Assembly: GCA_965217565.1 (NCBI GenBank)
Contig: CBDCIS010000006.1
Location: 186,001-250,000, forward strand
Length of the DNA: 64,000 bases
Origin: CBDCIS01 sp965217565
Lineage (GTDB): Bacteria; Chloroflexota; Dehalococcoidia; Lucifugimonadales; CATOSD01
Reading direction: 5' to 3'
In this document: one piece after another, positions 51,886-60,415 of the stretch
How the letters are laid out: each line of letters opens with the position of its first letter
Position numbering within the stretch: position 1 is the first letter of the stretch
The notes under the pieces: model-generated
What the model was told of the DNA's origin: nothing
Seen by the model: only the letters and a program-made list of their open reading frames with translations
Database searches by the model: none
Position numbers and translations under genes: made by a program

Positions 51886-53016
51886 ATGACTGATCCCGCC
51901 TATCTCGTGCTGGAGGACGGCTCGGTGTACCGGGGGCGCGCTTTTGGGGCGCGGACCTCGGCGCATGGCGAGGTGGTGTTCAGCACGTCCATGACGGGCT
52001 ACCAGGAGATGCTGACCGACCCCTCATTCGCCGGGCAGATCGTGGTTCCCACCTACCCGCTCATCGGCAACTACGGCATCAACGAGCGCGACTTCGAGTC
52101 GCGTGAGGTGCGGGTGTCGGGCTTCGTCGTGAGAGAGCACAGCCGGCGGCCCAGCCACACACTGAGCACGATGACACTGGACGAGTTCCTAGCATCCCAG
52201 GGAGTTCCGGGCATTAGCGGCGTGGACACTCGCGCCATTACTCGGCGATTGCGGACGCACGGCGTGATGATGGGCGCGATCTCGATGGACGATTCGCCTG
52301 AGGAGGCGTTGGCGCGCCTGCGAGAACTGCCCAACTACGGCGACGTTGACTTCGTGCGGCAGGTGAGCACGTCCAGCGCTTACGACTGGGAGCAGTCCTT
52401 GCTCAGTCCGTCCAGCTATGCGGAAAGGCCTGGCGCTGACGTGGAGAAGAGGCGCAGAATACTGGTGAGCGACTACGGCCTGAAGTACAACATCCTGCGT
52501 ATGCTGCGCTCGCGGGCCTGCGAGGTGATCGCCATTCCCGCCACGGCGTCGGCGCAGGATGTTCTCGATAGAAGGCCGGACGGCCTGTTACTGTCCCCCG
52601 GCCCCGGCGACCCGGAGCTCTTGGACTACGCGATTGACACGGCCACGCAACTGATTGGCAGGCTTCCCATATTCGGCATCTGCCTGGGCAACCAGGTATT
52701 GGCCCGTGCCTTCGGCGGCAAGACCTTCAAGCTCAAGTTTGGGCACCGCGGCGCGAACCACCCGGTGCGAGACCTCGAGACCGGCCTGGTTCACATCACC
52801 TCGCAGAATCACGGATACGCCGTTGATGCCGACAGTCTGCCGTCCGAACTGGAGGTGAGCCACGTCAATCTCAACGATGGCACAGTGGAGGGCATGAGAC
52901 ACCGATCGTTGCCCATTATGAGCATCCAGTACCACTCGGAAGCGTCGCCGGGCCCTCTGGACAACGAGTACGTGTTCGACCGCTTCCTGGATATGGTCGG
53001 CGAACATGGGAATTGA
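51886..53016 (+). CDS. carA: Carbamoyl phosphate synthase small subunit
   Basis: CarA hydrolyses glutamine and passes ammonia to CarB for carbamoyl phosphate. The 376-residue protein has the N-terminal half (AYLVLEDGSVYRGRAFGA, GVDTRAITRRLR) and a C-terminal GATase domain with LLSPGPGDPELLD, the nucleophile in GICLGNQVLARAFGG and the His-x-Glu in SIQYHSEASPGP. Most homologues have GHQ after the Cys; here it is GNQ. The ATG at 51886 is preferred to the GTG four codons upstream. The large subunit gene does not follow; the next gene is on the other strand. CarA would feed pyrB. Confidence 0.9.
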   Translation: MTDPAYLVLEDGSVYRGRAFGARTSAHGEVVFSTSMTGYQEMLTDPSFAGQIVVPTYPLIGNYGINERDFESREVRVSGFVVREHSRRPSHTLSTMTLDEFLASQGVPGISGVDTRAITRRLRTHGVMMGAISMDDSPEEALARLRELPNYGDVDFVRQVSTSSAYDWEQSLLSPSSYAERPGADVEKRRRILVSDYGLKYNILRMLRSRACEVIAIPATASAQDVLDRRPDGLLLSPGPGDPELLDYAIDTATQLIGRLPIFGICLGNQVLARAFGGKTFKLKFGHRGANHPVRDLETGLVHITSQNHGYAVDADSLPSELEVSHVNLNDGTVEGMRHRSLPIMSIQYHSEASPGPLDNEYVFDRFLDMVGEHGN

Positions 53017-53081
53017 GGGGAGTCCTGTAGAAGTAGTCGCCACCTGCCGGCTGGAAACGACGCCACTCATGGGACGGGCAA

Positions 53082-55058
53082 CTACCTGGGGCGGTTCGTG
53101 CGTCTGGTGGGCGTATCGGTGATGAAGCCGGAGAGATTCAGGGCAGTATGAATCAGGCCGATGTGCGAGTAGGCTTGGGGAAAGTTGCCCAGTTGCCGGT
53201 TGGAGACCGGGTCGAACATTTCAGCGAACAGGCCCAGGTGGTTAGCCTGTTTTGTAATCACTTCATGGAAGTAATCAAGACCGCGGTCGTTCTGGCCTGT
53301 GTAGATGAGGTTTCCGATTAGCCAGAAGCTGAGCAGGGTGAAAGCGCCCTCTTGCTGGCCTTCCAGCCCGTCGTCCGTTTCTTCCGGGAGATAGCGCCAA
53401 ACCAGCGGACCGTCGGTTAGCTCTCGTTCGATGGCGTCCACGTTTTGACGGACACGAGGGTCGTCGCGGGTGATCAGGCTCATAAAAGGTATGGCCAGGT
53501 TTGATGCGTCCAGGGCGTCGTGGCCGTATCGCTGCCGGAAGGCCTGTTTGGCGGAACTCCATCCCGATTCGAGGATTTCGGACTTGATGCCGTCGGCAGC
53601 CAGTGACCAGCGGCGGTACAATCGCCGTTCTCCCCTGGCGGCGGCAATGTAGGCGGCATAGTCGAGAGCGGCCCAGCACATCACCTTGGAATACACGAAG
53701 TGTTGCTGTTCGCCGCGCACTTCCCAAACGCCCCTGTCCTTACGCCACCAATTGTCCATTACGATTTCGGCAAGGCTGTGGACCAGTTCCCAGGCTTCCT
53801 CCGGTATCTTTCCCTGAAGCACCAGCAGGGAATGGATGCAGACGATGACTTCTCCAAAAACGTCGAGTTGAATATGCCGGGCTGCCGCGTTGCCGACGCG
53901 GACGGGGCGAGACCCCTCGTAGCCATTCAGATGGCCGAGAGTGTACTCCCGCAGCGATGAATTGGGGCTGATACCATAAACGATGCGAGTTTTGCGGCGG
54001 CCCAATTGGCACTGTTCAAACAGCCAGTTCATGTATCGGTCGGCCCCGTAATGGTCGCCCAAGCGATAGAGAACATCCACGGTGAAGCTGGCGTCGCGGA
54101 GCCAAGAGAAGCGGTAGTCCCAGTTGCGCGAGCCCCCGATGGTCTCCGGCAGGCTGGCCGTCGGCGCGGCGACGATGGCCCCGGTGTGCCGGTACATCAT
54201 AAGATGAAGCGCCAGAAAGGAGCGGACAACCGCGTCTCGCCAGAGTCCGTCGTAGCTCATTCTGGTTACCAGTTCCCGCCAGTAGCTCTGTGTTTGGTTG
54301 AGTTTCTCGGTGGTGCGGTAGCGTTCCAGGCTGGCCGGACGGCCGTGACCGTAGGCAAGGACGAAGGTCGCGGTCTGTCCCTCAGTGAGGGTGAAACCGG
54401 AGGTGACGCCACGGTCGTCAAACCGGAGGGGGACGCTTGCCAGAAGGGTCAGCGTCTGGCGGCCTCCACGGGCTTGAACGGCGGTGCCGGAACGGCCGCG
54501 CAGCGAGCGAAATTCGGGGAGAGCGCGAGCGTAGTCGTGCCTGGGCCGGAAATCGCAGCGCAGGTCAACCTCCCCGGAGAGGCAGGTAACGACGCGGTGT
54601 ATCTCGTGAAGGGCGTTCGGCGGCGTGTCCGGGTTGTCATCGTCATCCTCGGAGGCGGGCATGAAGTCGGTGGTGGAGACCACGCCGGTTTCCGTGGTGA
54701 AGGTGGTCTCCAGAATGTTGGTGTCGGGAAGGTACTCCTGCTTGGTGTCAAGGCTGGGGCCGGAGGGACTGATACGGAAATGTCCCCCGGCCTCTCGGTC
54801 GAGGATGGCGGCGAAGACACTCGGAGAGTCGAATCTGGGAAAGCAGCACCAGTCAATGGAGCCGTCGGTTCCGACAAGCGCCGCTGAGGACATGTCGCCT
54901 ATCAATCCGTAGTTGTACAAATTGATCCCGCCGCGGTACAGATCTGTTATGGAACGGAGCCCCTGATAGTCGAAGGCGAGTTTATCACTGCAGCGTGGCA
55001 GTACGCAACGAGTAAGCGCATCACTTCCAGCCAGGGTCTTTCGATTAGTCGGGTGCAT
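53082..55058 (-). CDS. Glycoside hydrolase family 15 protein (glucoamylase/trehalase type)
   Basis: The 658-residue protein has the N-terminal beta-sandwich typical of GH15-like proteins (YNYGLIGDMSSAALVGTDGS, DWCCFPRFDSPSVFAAILD) and the alpha/alpha catalytic barrel: SLPETIGGSRNWDYRFSWLR, with the acidic pair, and GVWEVRGEQQHFVYSKVMCW, then FAEMFDPVSNRQLGNFPQAY with the second Glu region. It is likely a cytosolic glucoamylase or trehalase. The start is uncertain because a long N-terminus (55 residues) precedes the family sequence; a shorter start near the GINLYNYGL segment is possible. Confidence 0.85.
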   Translation of the reverse strand: MHPTNRKTLAGSDALTRCVLPRCSDKLAFDYQGLRSITDLYRGGINLYNYGLIGDMSSAALVGTDGSIDWCCFPRFDSPSVFAAILDREAGGHFRISPSGPSLDTKQEYLPDTNILETTFTTETGVVSTTDFMPASEDDDDNPDTPPNALHEIHRVVTCLSGEVDLRCDFRPRHDYARALPEFRSLRGRSGTAVQARGGRQTLTLLASVPLRFDDRGVTSGFTLTEGQTATFVLAYGHGRPASLERYRTTEKLNQTQSYWRELVTRMSYDGLWRDAVVRSFLALHLMMYRHTGAIVAAPTASLPETIGGSRNWDYRFSWLRDASFTVDVLYRLGDHYGADRYMNWLFEQCQLGRRKTRIVYGISPNSSLREYTLGHLNGYEGSRPVRVGNAAARHIQLDVFGEVIVCIHSLLVLQGKIPEEAWELVHSLAEIVMDNWWRKDRGVWEVRGEQQHFVYSKVMCWAALDYAAYIAAARGERRLYRRWSLAADGIKSEILESGWSSAKQAFRQRYGHDALDASNLAIPFMSLITRDDPRVRQNVDAIERELTDGPLVWRYLPEETDDGLEGQQEGAFTLLSFWLIGNLIYTGQNDRGLDYFHEVITKQANHLGLFAEMFDPVSNRQLGNFPQAYSHIGLIHTALNLSGFITDTPTRRTNRPR

Positions 55059-55639
55059 GGCGTTGTCAGAATCAGGATTTGAGATTGCCGAGCGGCGAGC
55101 CGCTGCGGGGGTTGAGGGATTTTAACGGCTATCGAGGATGCAGACAGGCCCCTCATACAGGTCGGACCAGGTGTGGGATTAGCTCGCATCTGGACGGATG
55201 GATGTTTTCGCTGGCGGAAAAACGCCTGTGGGTGTCTCATGTTGATTCATTGTGTCTCATTCCTACTTGGGGTCCGTGACGCTGTGAGAGGATTTAGGGG
55301 ATGTTTCTGAGTTGGAATGTAGTAGGGTCGCGGTTGTTTGTACAGGAAATGAGACACCTATTTCTGTGGCTTTCGCACATCAGTCGCGCAATTGGTGTCG
55401 CGTTCTGGCGGGCGAGAGCGATGGCGGTTGTGTGAGTCGATGAGGATACGGTAGCACGCGCGTTCGCATATGTCAAGGGTGTGTTTGTTAGAATCGGGGT
55501 TTGCAGGATTGGAAGGACGGACTCACCCCGTTTTACAATAATCGAAAGACCCTGCTCTTCCAGCGCCTTTCCGTTTTCACCAGGAGCGAGTTGTAGTACA
55601 ATGCGCGAGACGGAGCAAACGTGAAGGAGGTGGAGACCG
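55059..55639. other. Divergent intergenic region
   Basis: No supported gene. It separates the minus-strand GH15 gene and the plus-strand thiolase gene. GTGTCTCAT repeats near 55232 and 55249, and its complement ATGAGACAC lies near 55347. The promoter for the thiolase operon is near the right end (55574-55602). Confidence 0.4.
55574..55602 (+). promoter_or_regulatory. Candidate promoter of the thiolase operon
   Basis: A -10 box TACAAT (55597-55602) lies 17 bp after TTTTCA (55574-55579). The start codon at 55640 has GAAGGAGG 9 bp upstream. The -35 is a weak match. Confidence 0.4.
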
Positions 55640-56731
55640 ATGACCCTCCGAGGTAAAGCCGCGATTGTGGGAATCGGCGAGGTTCCCACTCGAAGAGCAT
55701 ATCCCAACAGGACGATGTACGGGCTGAACGCGGAGGCCGCTCGCCTGGCTATCGAGGACGCGCGCATCAGCAAGGACGATATCGACGGCCTCGTCACGGA
55801 CGGCAGCGGCGCGACCCCGGCGGCAATGGCCGAGTACATCGGAATCCGCCCCACGTTCGCCACTGGCGTAGCGATGCAGGGGGCGAGCGGAGCGACCGCT
55901 ACGACCGTCGCGGCGTCCGCGGTAAACGCTGGCCTCTGCGACACCGTGCTGGTCGTAATGGGCAACTCACGCTTAGAGAGAGGCGCGGGCGGGCCGGTCG
56001 GCGTGCGCTCCGAGTGGGAGGAGCCGTATGGCCCGGCCGCCGGCGCCAATACCGGCTACGGGCTGATGTACACGCGGCACATGTACGAGTACGGCACAAC
56101 GCCCGAGCAGATGGCGAAGGTCGCCGTTGATGAACGCTTCAACGCGGTGCCCAACGAGAACTCGGCGTTCTATGGGCAGCCTATCACGCTGGACGACGTG
56201 CTAAACTCCCGCTATATCAACTACCCGCTGCACATCCTAGAGACCGTGATGCCGTGCGACGGCGCGGCGGCGTGCATCGTGACTACGCCGGAGCGGGCCA
56301 AGACGCTACCCAATCGCCCGGTTTACATCCTGGGAGCGGGACTGGAGCAGGGAGCGGGGAACATCTGGCAGACGCCTCGAATCACCACGACGCCGACCAG
56401 GGTCTCAGCGGCGAGGGCGTTCGAGATGGCGGGCTACGCCCCGCAGGATATGCAATTCGCCGAATTCTACGATTGATACACCATCCTCGTGGCCGTGTGC
56501 CTCGAAGATGCCGGGTTCTGCAAGAAGGGTGAGATTGGCCCGTTCTACGAAGCGACCGACACCACGTTCAGGGGCAGCTTCCCCATAAACACGGACGGCG
56601 GCCAGCTATCGGGCGGTCAGCCGGGACTTGCCGGCGGGTTCCGCCACGTCATCGAGGGCGCTCGCCAGATCATGGGAAAGGCGATGGGGCGCCAGGTAGC
56701 CCGAAACGACTTATGTATGGTGAATGGTTGA
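55640..56731 (+). CDS. SCP2-type thiolase family protein with in-frame TGA
   Basis: Read through the TGA at 56474-56476 this is a 363-residue thiolase-like protein: AAIVGIGEVPTRRAYPNRTM, TAVMQGASGATATTVAAS-like cofactor region, FEMAGYAPQDMQFAEFYD then YTILVAVCLEDAGFCKKGE, and NTDGGQLSGGQPGLAGG. In family members the residue between YD and YT is a conserved Cys; here its codon is TGA. Both halves keep intact coding sequence. The stop may be a mutation, a sequencing error, or recoded as selenocysteine (a SECIS-like hairpin follows, 56482-56510). These thiolases work with an OB-fold/zinc-ribbon partner, encoded 63 bp downstream. Confidence 0.7.
56482..56510 (+). promoter_or_regulatory. SECIS-like hairpin after the in-frame TGA
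   Basis: The 29-nt stretch folds as CATC-C-TCG-T-GGC, loop CGTGT, GCC-T-CGA-A-GATG, with ten paired bases and two mismatches. The loop starts 17 nt after the TGA and has G at position two. This falls in the size and spacing range published for bacterial SECIS elements. Without selenocysteine genes in view it is only a candidate. Confidence 0.35.
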
Positions 56732-56794
56732 GGGGGCACGGCGAGCGAAATGTGCTCGCTGGTTCTCGGTTCCGAGAACACGCTCTAGGATACG
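56732..56794 (+). other. Intercistronic hairpins
   Basis: Two tight inverted repeats lie between the thiolase and OB-fold genes: GCGAGC/GCTCGC near 56742-56760 and GTTCTCGG/CCGAGAAC at 56761-56778. There is no T run, so they are more likely RNA-stability or spacing structures than terminators. Confidence 0.35.
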
Positions 56795-57232
56795 ATGGCA
56801 GAAGAGAGAAATACGATGACGACAGATTACAGCAAGCCTCTTCCGCAGCCGGTCAATCCGGAGTTTACCAGCCCGTTTTGGGAGGCGACAAAGCGGGGCG
56901 AACTGGTTCTTCCCAGGTGCCGGACCTGCTCCGACGTCTTCTTCTATCCGCGGGAGGTGTGCCCCAACTGCCTGTCGTCGGACCTGGAATGGGTCGCGGC
57001 AAGCGGCAAGGGGAGGGTCTATGCGTACACGATAGTGCATCAGCCGGCGAACCCGGCCTTTCGGGAAGAGACACCCTACGTCTATGCGATGATTCAGTTG
57101 GACGAGGGGCCAAGAATGGTGTCTAACCTGGTGGACTGTCCACACGAGGAGATTAGCATCAACATGCCCGTCGCCGCGGTTTTTGACGAGGTTACGCCAG
57201 AAACGACGCTGGTCAAGTTCAGGCCCGCCTAG
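56795..57232 (+). CDS. DUF35 OB-fold/zinc-ribbon protein
   Basis: The 145-residue protein has the rubredoxin-like zinc ribbon PRCRTCSDVFFYPREVCPNC and the OB fold KGRVYAYTIVHQPANP, VYAMIQLDEGPRMVSNLV. DUF35 proteins partner with SCP2-type thiolases as acyl-CoA-binding subunits. It follows the thiolase gene by 63 bp in the same direction. The ATG at 56795 is supported weakly; a second ATG at 56816 is possible. Confidence 0.9.
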   Translation: MAEERNTMTTDYSKPLPQPVNPEFTSPFWEATKRGELVLPRCRTCSDVFFYPREVCPNCLSSDLEWVAASGKGRVYAYTIVHQPANPAFREETPYVYAMIQLDEGPRMVSNLVDCPHEEISINMPVAAVFDEVTPETTLVKFRPA

Positions 57233-57237
57233 GGCGT

Positions 57238-58473
57238 CTAAGCAGAGACGACGACACCACCGTTGCTGACGACCATCCTGCCGCTTTTCACGACGGTGTG
57301 GACGCGCTCCATCGCCGACATGTCCGCGAACGGGTCTCCGCTGACCACCGTGATGTCGGCGAGTTTGCCCGGCTCTAGCGTCCCGACGCTGTCCTCGATT
57401 CCCAGCGCCTCAGCCGCAAGACCCGTGACCCCGTAGAGCACGTCCGGCGCCGGTATGCCTACGCTGTCAGCCAAGAACTCCATCAGAAGCGCGAGCTCGT
57501 CTATCGCGGTGCCGGTGGAGCCCTGATCACTGCTGACGACCAGCTTTACGCCCGCCTCGTGCATACGGCGAATCGTCTCGGGGCGGCTCTTCCACAGATG
57601 CCCCGGATGCGCCCGGACGTCGCGCATATCCTCGGCGCGCAGCCGGTACCACGTGGCGGGCATGGCGATGCTTACGATCAGCCCCTTTCGCGCGATGTCC
57701 GCCGCGAGGCGTTCGTCGTACTCGATGCCGCCGTTGGCACGGAAGGGGCAGTGTTCGAGGGTGTCCATGCCGGCGTCAACCGCCATCCTGATGGCGTCAA
57801 CGCCGTGCACGTGAACGGCGACCTTCTTGCCGAGTCGGTGGGCGTCATCGGCGACGGCGCGGTAGCCGGCCTCGTCGTACTGCGAGACTTCCGGATTCGA
57901 TCCGGGCGTGGCGTTTCCGCCGGAACCCATGAGCTTGATGAAGTCAACTCCGTTCTTCGCCAGCGTTCGCACAGCGTGGCGAAGCTGGTCCACCGTGTCG
58001 CACTCTATGCCCGACCACCACAGTTGGCCCGCCGTCGAGGTGATGACCGGGCCGGAGCAGAGCAGCCGAGGTCCCGGCAGCACGCCGTCGGCGATGAAGT
58101 CCCTGAGAGTCAGTGTGAGGTAGTCGTGGTCCCCGCAATCGCGCACGGTCGTGAGGCCGCTCTTCAGGGCTACGAGGGAGTTGCGCGCGCCCATGAGCAG
58201 CAGCTGTCTGTCGTCCATGGCGCGGGAGTCCGCGCCGCTGGACGCGGAGCCGGTGTGGAGCATGTGGACGTGCGCGTCGATGAGTCCGGGGAGCACGGTG
58301 GCGGCGCCCACGTCGTGAACCTCGGCATCGCCTGGGACGGAGACTTCCGAGCGCGCACCGACCTCGGAGACGCGCTCGCCATCGATCACCACTACCGCGT
58401 CACGAATCGGCGGCGCGCCCGTGCCATCGAACAGCAAGTCGGACTTTATGGCCCAACAACGTGAATCATTCAT
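57238..58473 (-). CDS. Amidohydrolase (imidazolonepropionase/prolidase-like)
   Basis: The 411-residue protein has TVLPGLIDAHVHMLHTGS (metal His-x-His), VDFIKLMGSGGNATPGS with the carboxylated Lys, KVAVHVHGVDAIRMAV, TLEHCPFRANGG and LVVSSDQGSTG with the Asp region. It resembles the metal-dependent amidohydrolases near imidazolonepropionase and Xaa-Pro dipeptidase-like enzymes; the substrate is unknown. The ATG at 58473 is chosen because GGAGG lies 8 bp upstream, inside the alternative start at 58488. It ends 5 bp before the convergent DUF35 gene. Confidence 0.85.
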   Translation of the reverse strand: MNDSRCWAIKSDLLFDGTGAPPIRDAVVVIDGERVSEVGARSEVSVPGDAEVHDVGAATVLPGLIDAHVHMLHTGSASSGADSRAMDDRQLLLMGARNSLVALKSGLTTVRDCGDHDYLTLTLRDFIADGVLPGPRLLCSGPVITSTAGQLWWSGIECDTVDQLRHAVRTLAKNGVDFIKLMGSGGNATPGSNPEVSQYDEAGYRAVADDAHRLGKKVAVHVHGVDAIRMAVDAGMDTLEHCPFRANGGIEYDERLAADIARKGLIVSIAMPATWYRLRAEDMRDVRAHPGHLWKSRPETIRRMHEAGVKLVVSSDQGSTGTAIDELALLMEFLADSVGIPAPDVLYGVTGLAAEALGIEDSVGTLEPGKLADITVVSGDPFADMSAMERVHTVVKSGRMVVSNGGVVVSA

Positions 58474-58509
58474 GGGGTTTGCCTCCATTCTTGGGCCGCC
58501 GGTCGGCGG

Positions 58510-58950
58510 CTATTCCAGCTCGGCTATGAGACTTCCGTCCATCACTTGCTGGCCGGGTATGACGTGCATCGCCTTGACGATGCCAGACCAGTCGGCGCGC
58601 AGGCTCTGGCGCATCTTCATCGCCTCGAGCACGCAGATTTCGTCTCCAATTATCACCTGGGCGCCCTCTTTCACGGAAACGGAGATGATGACGCCCGGCA
58701 TGGGCGCGTGGAACTTCTTGATGGCGGTGGGTGGCCTGACGACCCCAAAGGCCGGCTGCTCGACGGTCCGCGTCTCCGGCTCCTGCGGGACGGGCTGAGT
58801 CGTTTCCCCGGCGACGGCGGGCGCGACCAGTTCGATGTCCACGTCAACAGGCTCTCCGTCAACGAGGGTGCGGATGGGCCTGTCGGACAAACTCTCGACC
58901 TCGACGGTGTACCACCGGTTTTTGACTTTCACCCTCAATGTCTGCGACAT
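58510..58950 (-). CDS. Biotin carboxyl carrier protein of a decarboxylase
   Basis: The 146-residue protein has a C-terminal biotinyl domain with the biotinylated Lys in VLEAMKMRQSLRADWSG, a Pro-rich linker (residues 45-75) and an N-terminal beta segment (LRVKVKNRWYTVEVESLS). It is 36 bp downstream of the decarboxylase beta subunit gene. It would carry the carboxyl group to the membrane pump. Confidence 0.9.
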   Translation of the reverse strand: MSQTLRVKVKNRWYTVEVESLSDRPIRTLVDGEPVDVDIELVAPAVAGETTQPVPQEPETRTVEQPAFGVVRPPTAIKKFHAPMPGVIISVSVKEGAQVIIGDEICVLEAMKMRQSLRADWSGIVKAMHVIPGQQVMDGSLIAELE

Positions 58951-58986
58951 GCTAACTCAGGCCCTCGATCCACGCTTGGGTTTGGA

Positions 58987-60129
58987 TTAGATGAGCGAAA
59001 TGAAGACACCCGCGACGACGGCAGAGCCGATGACGCCCGCAACGTTTGGCCCCATCGCGTGCTGCAACAGGAAGTTGTCCCGGTTGGCTTCCTGGCCCAT
59101 GTGATGAGATATTCGGGCGGCCATGGGCACCGCGGACACGCCCGCCGAGCCGATCAGCGGATTTATCTTCTCCTTCAGGAACAGGTTCATTGTCTTGGCG
59201 AACAGCAGGCCGCCCACTGTGCCGCAGGCGAAGGCGACGAGGCCGAGGCCCAGTATCGCCAGCGTGTCGATGTTGAACACTCGCTCCGCCGATAGCTGCG
59301 TTCCCACCGTAATCATGAGGAATATGGTGGCGATGTTCAGCAGTTCGTTGGACGCCGCGTTTGTCAACCTGGGCACCACTCCGCTCTCCCTGAACAGATT
59401 GCCTATCATGAACATGGCTATGAGCGGCGCGGCGCGAGGCACAACCAGGATTATGATAATCATGCCAATCGCGGGGAAGAGGAGCTTCTCCCGCCGCGAC
59501 ACCTGCCTGAGCGGCTTCATGACTATCTCGCGCTCCCGGCGGGTTGTGAACAATCGCATGAGAGGGGGCTGAATGAAGGCGATCGTGGCCATGTAAGAGT
59601 ACGCTATGACCGCGGTGATTCCGAGAAGTTCGGGAGCCAACTGAGCGGACAGGAATATGGTGGTGGGGCCGTCCGCGCCGCCGATTATGCCGATGGCGGC
59701 CGACTCCGGGAGCGAGAAGAGGTCCGTGGCGAGCGCGCCCCAGAAGGCCACGAATATGCCGACCTGGGCCGCCGCGCCCAACAGCAGCGTCTTGGGGTTG
59801 GCTATCAGCGGACCGAAGTCGGTCATCGCGCCCAGCCCCAGGAAGATGATGGGAGGCAACAGGTTCCAGAACGACAGCCCGTAGTGGAAGACGATGCCGA
59901 ATACGCCCGACTCCTGGAACCCGGCCGCCGCGGTGGGGATGTCCATAAGGCCCGTGAGGGGAAGGTTCGCCACGATGATTCCCAGCCCTATGGGAATCAG
60001 TTCGTATGGCTCCATGTCACGGGTGATGGCAAGGTAGATGAATACGAACGCGACGCACAGCATGATGCCGTTGCGCCAGTCTATGTTGACGATTCCCGTA
60101 GAACGCAGGAAATCCAGGAGTTCGGTCAA
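58987..60129 (-). CDS. oadB: Sodium-translocating decarboxylase beta subunit
   Basis: The 380-residue membrane protein has about ten hydrophobic helices and the family blocks FLGLGAMTDFGPLIANPKTL, IGIIGGADGPTTIFLSAQLA, GLVAFACGTVGGLLFAKTMN and MGPNVAGVIGSAVVAGVFIS. It matches the beta subunit of oxaloacetate or methylmalonyl-CoA decarboxylases, which couples decarboxylation to sodium export. The catalytic Asp in GGADGP is conserved. It lies between the small gamma gene and the biotin carrier gene. Confidence 0.95.
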   Translation of the reverse strand: MTELLDFLRSTGIVNIDWRNGIMLCVAFVFIYLAITRDMEPYELIPIGLGIIVANLPLTGLMDIPTAAAGFQESGVFGIVFHYGLSFWNLLPPIIFLGLGAMTDFGPLIANPKTLLLGAAAQVGIFVAFWGALATDLFSLPESAAIGIIGGADGPTTIFLSAQLAPELLGITAVIAYSYMATIAFIQPPLMRLFTTRREREIVMKPLRQVSRREKLLFPAIGMIIIILVVPRAAPLIAMFMIGNLFRESGVVPRLTNAASNELLNIATIFLMITVGTQLSAERVFNIDTLAILGLGLVAFACGTVGGLLFAKTMNLFLKEKINPLIGSAGVSAVPMAARISHHMGQEANRDNFLLQHAMGPNVAGVIGSAVVAGVFISLI

Positions 60130-60163
60130 ATGCCTTCTCTCATAGTGGGTGGATGCTCAGGGG

Positions 60164-60415
60164 TTAGCCGTCCCCGGCGGGGCGCTGTGGGCGTTTTGTC
60201 AGGGCGGCCACGGCGATTACCGCCGCCAGAGCCTTGTCGCGGCCGTCGTCAACGAAGACAGGAGCCTCCTCGCCTGGGGCCTTATCACCAAGCAGGGTGG
60301 TCGAAAGCAGCCTCACCAGGGATATGGAGATAATCAAAAGCAGCAAAAGACAGAACGCGGTGCCGATCCCGATACCCGTTAGTATGGCTGCCTCTTGCGC
60401 GAGCTGCTGGTCGAT
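60164..60415 (-). CDS. OadG-like gamma subunit with non-standard start
   Basis: The 84-codon frame has one membrane helix (GIGIGTAFCLLLLLIISISL) then a cytoplasmic tail with DDGRDKALAAVIAVAALT, as in OadG-like gamma subunits. It lies 34 bp upstream of oadB. Upstream of the helix the codons TIDQQLAQEAAILTG belong to the protein, but no ATG, GTG or TTG precedes them. GAGGAG (60427-60422) lies 6 bp before an ATC at 60415-60413, in the place where a start is expected. A TTG at 60346 is available but cuts the helix. Confidence 0.65.
   Translation of the reverse strand: MDQQLAQEAAILTGIGIGTAFCLLLLLIISISLVRLLSTTLLGDKAPGEEAPVFVDDGRDKALAAVIAVAALTKRPQRPAGDG

Noticed and set aside
54006..54887. A 293-codon plus-strand frame opposite the GH15 gene.
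   Set aside because: Antisense to conserved catalytic regions; Gly/Val-rich shadow sequence.
57559..58464. A 301-codon plus-strand frame opposite the second amidohydrolase.
   Set aside because: Antisense to metal-binding motifs of the amidohydrolase and without recognisable domains.
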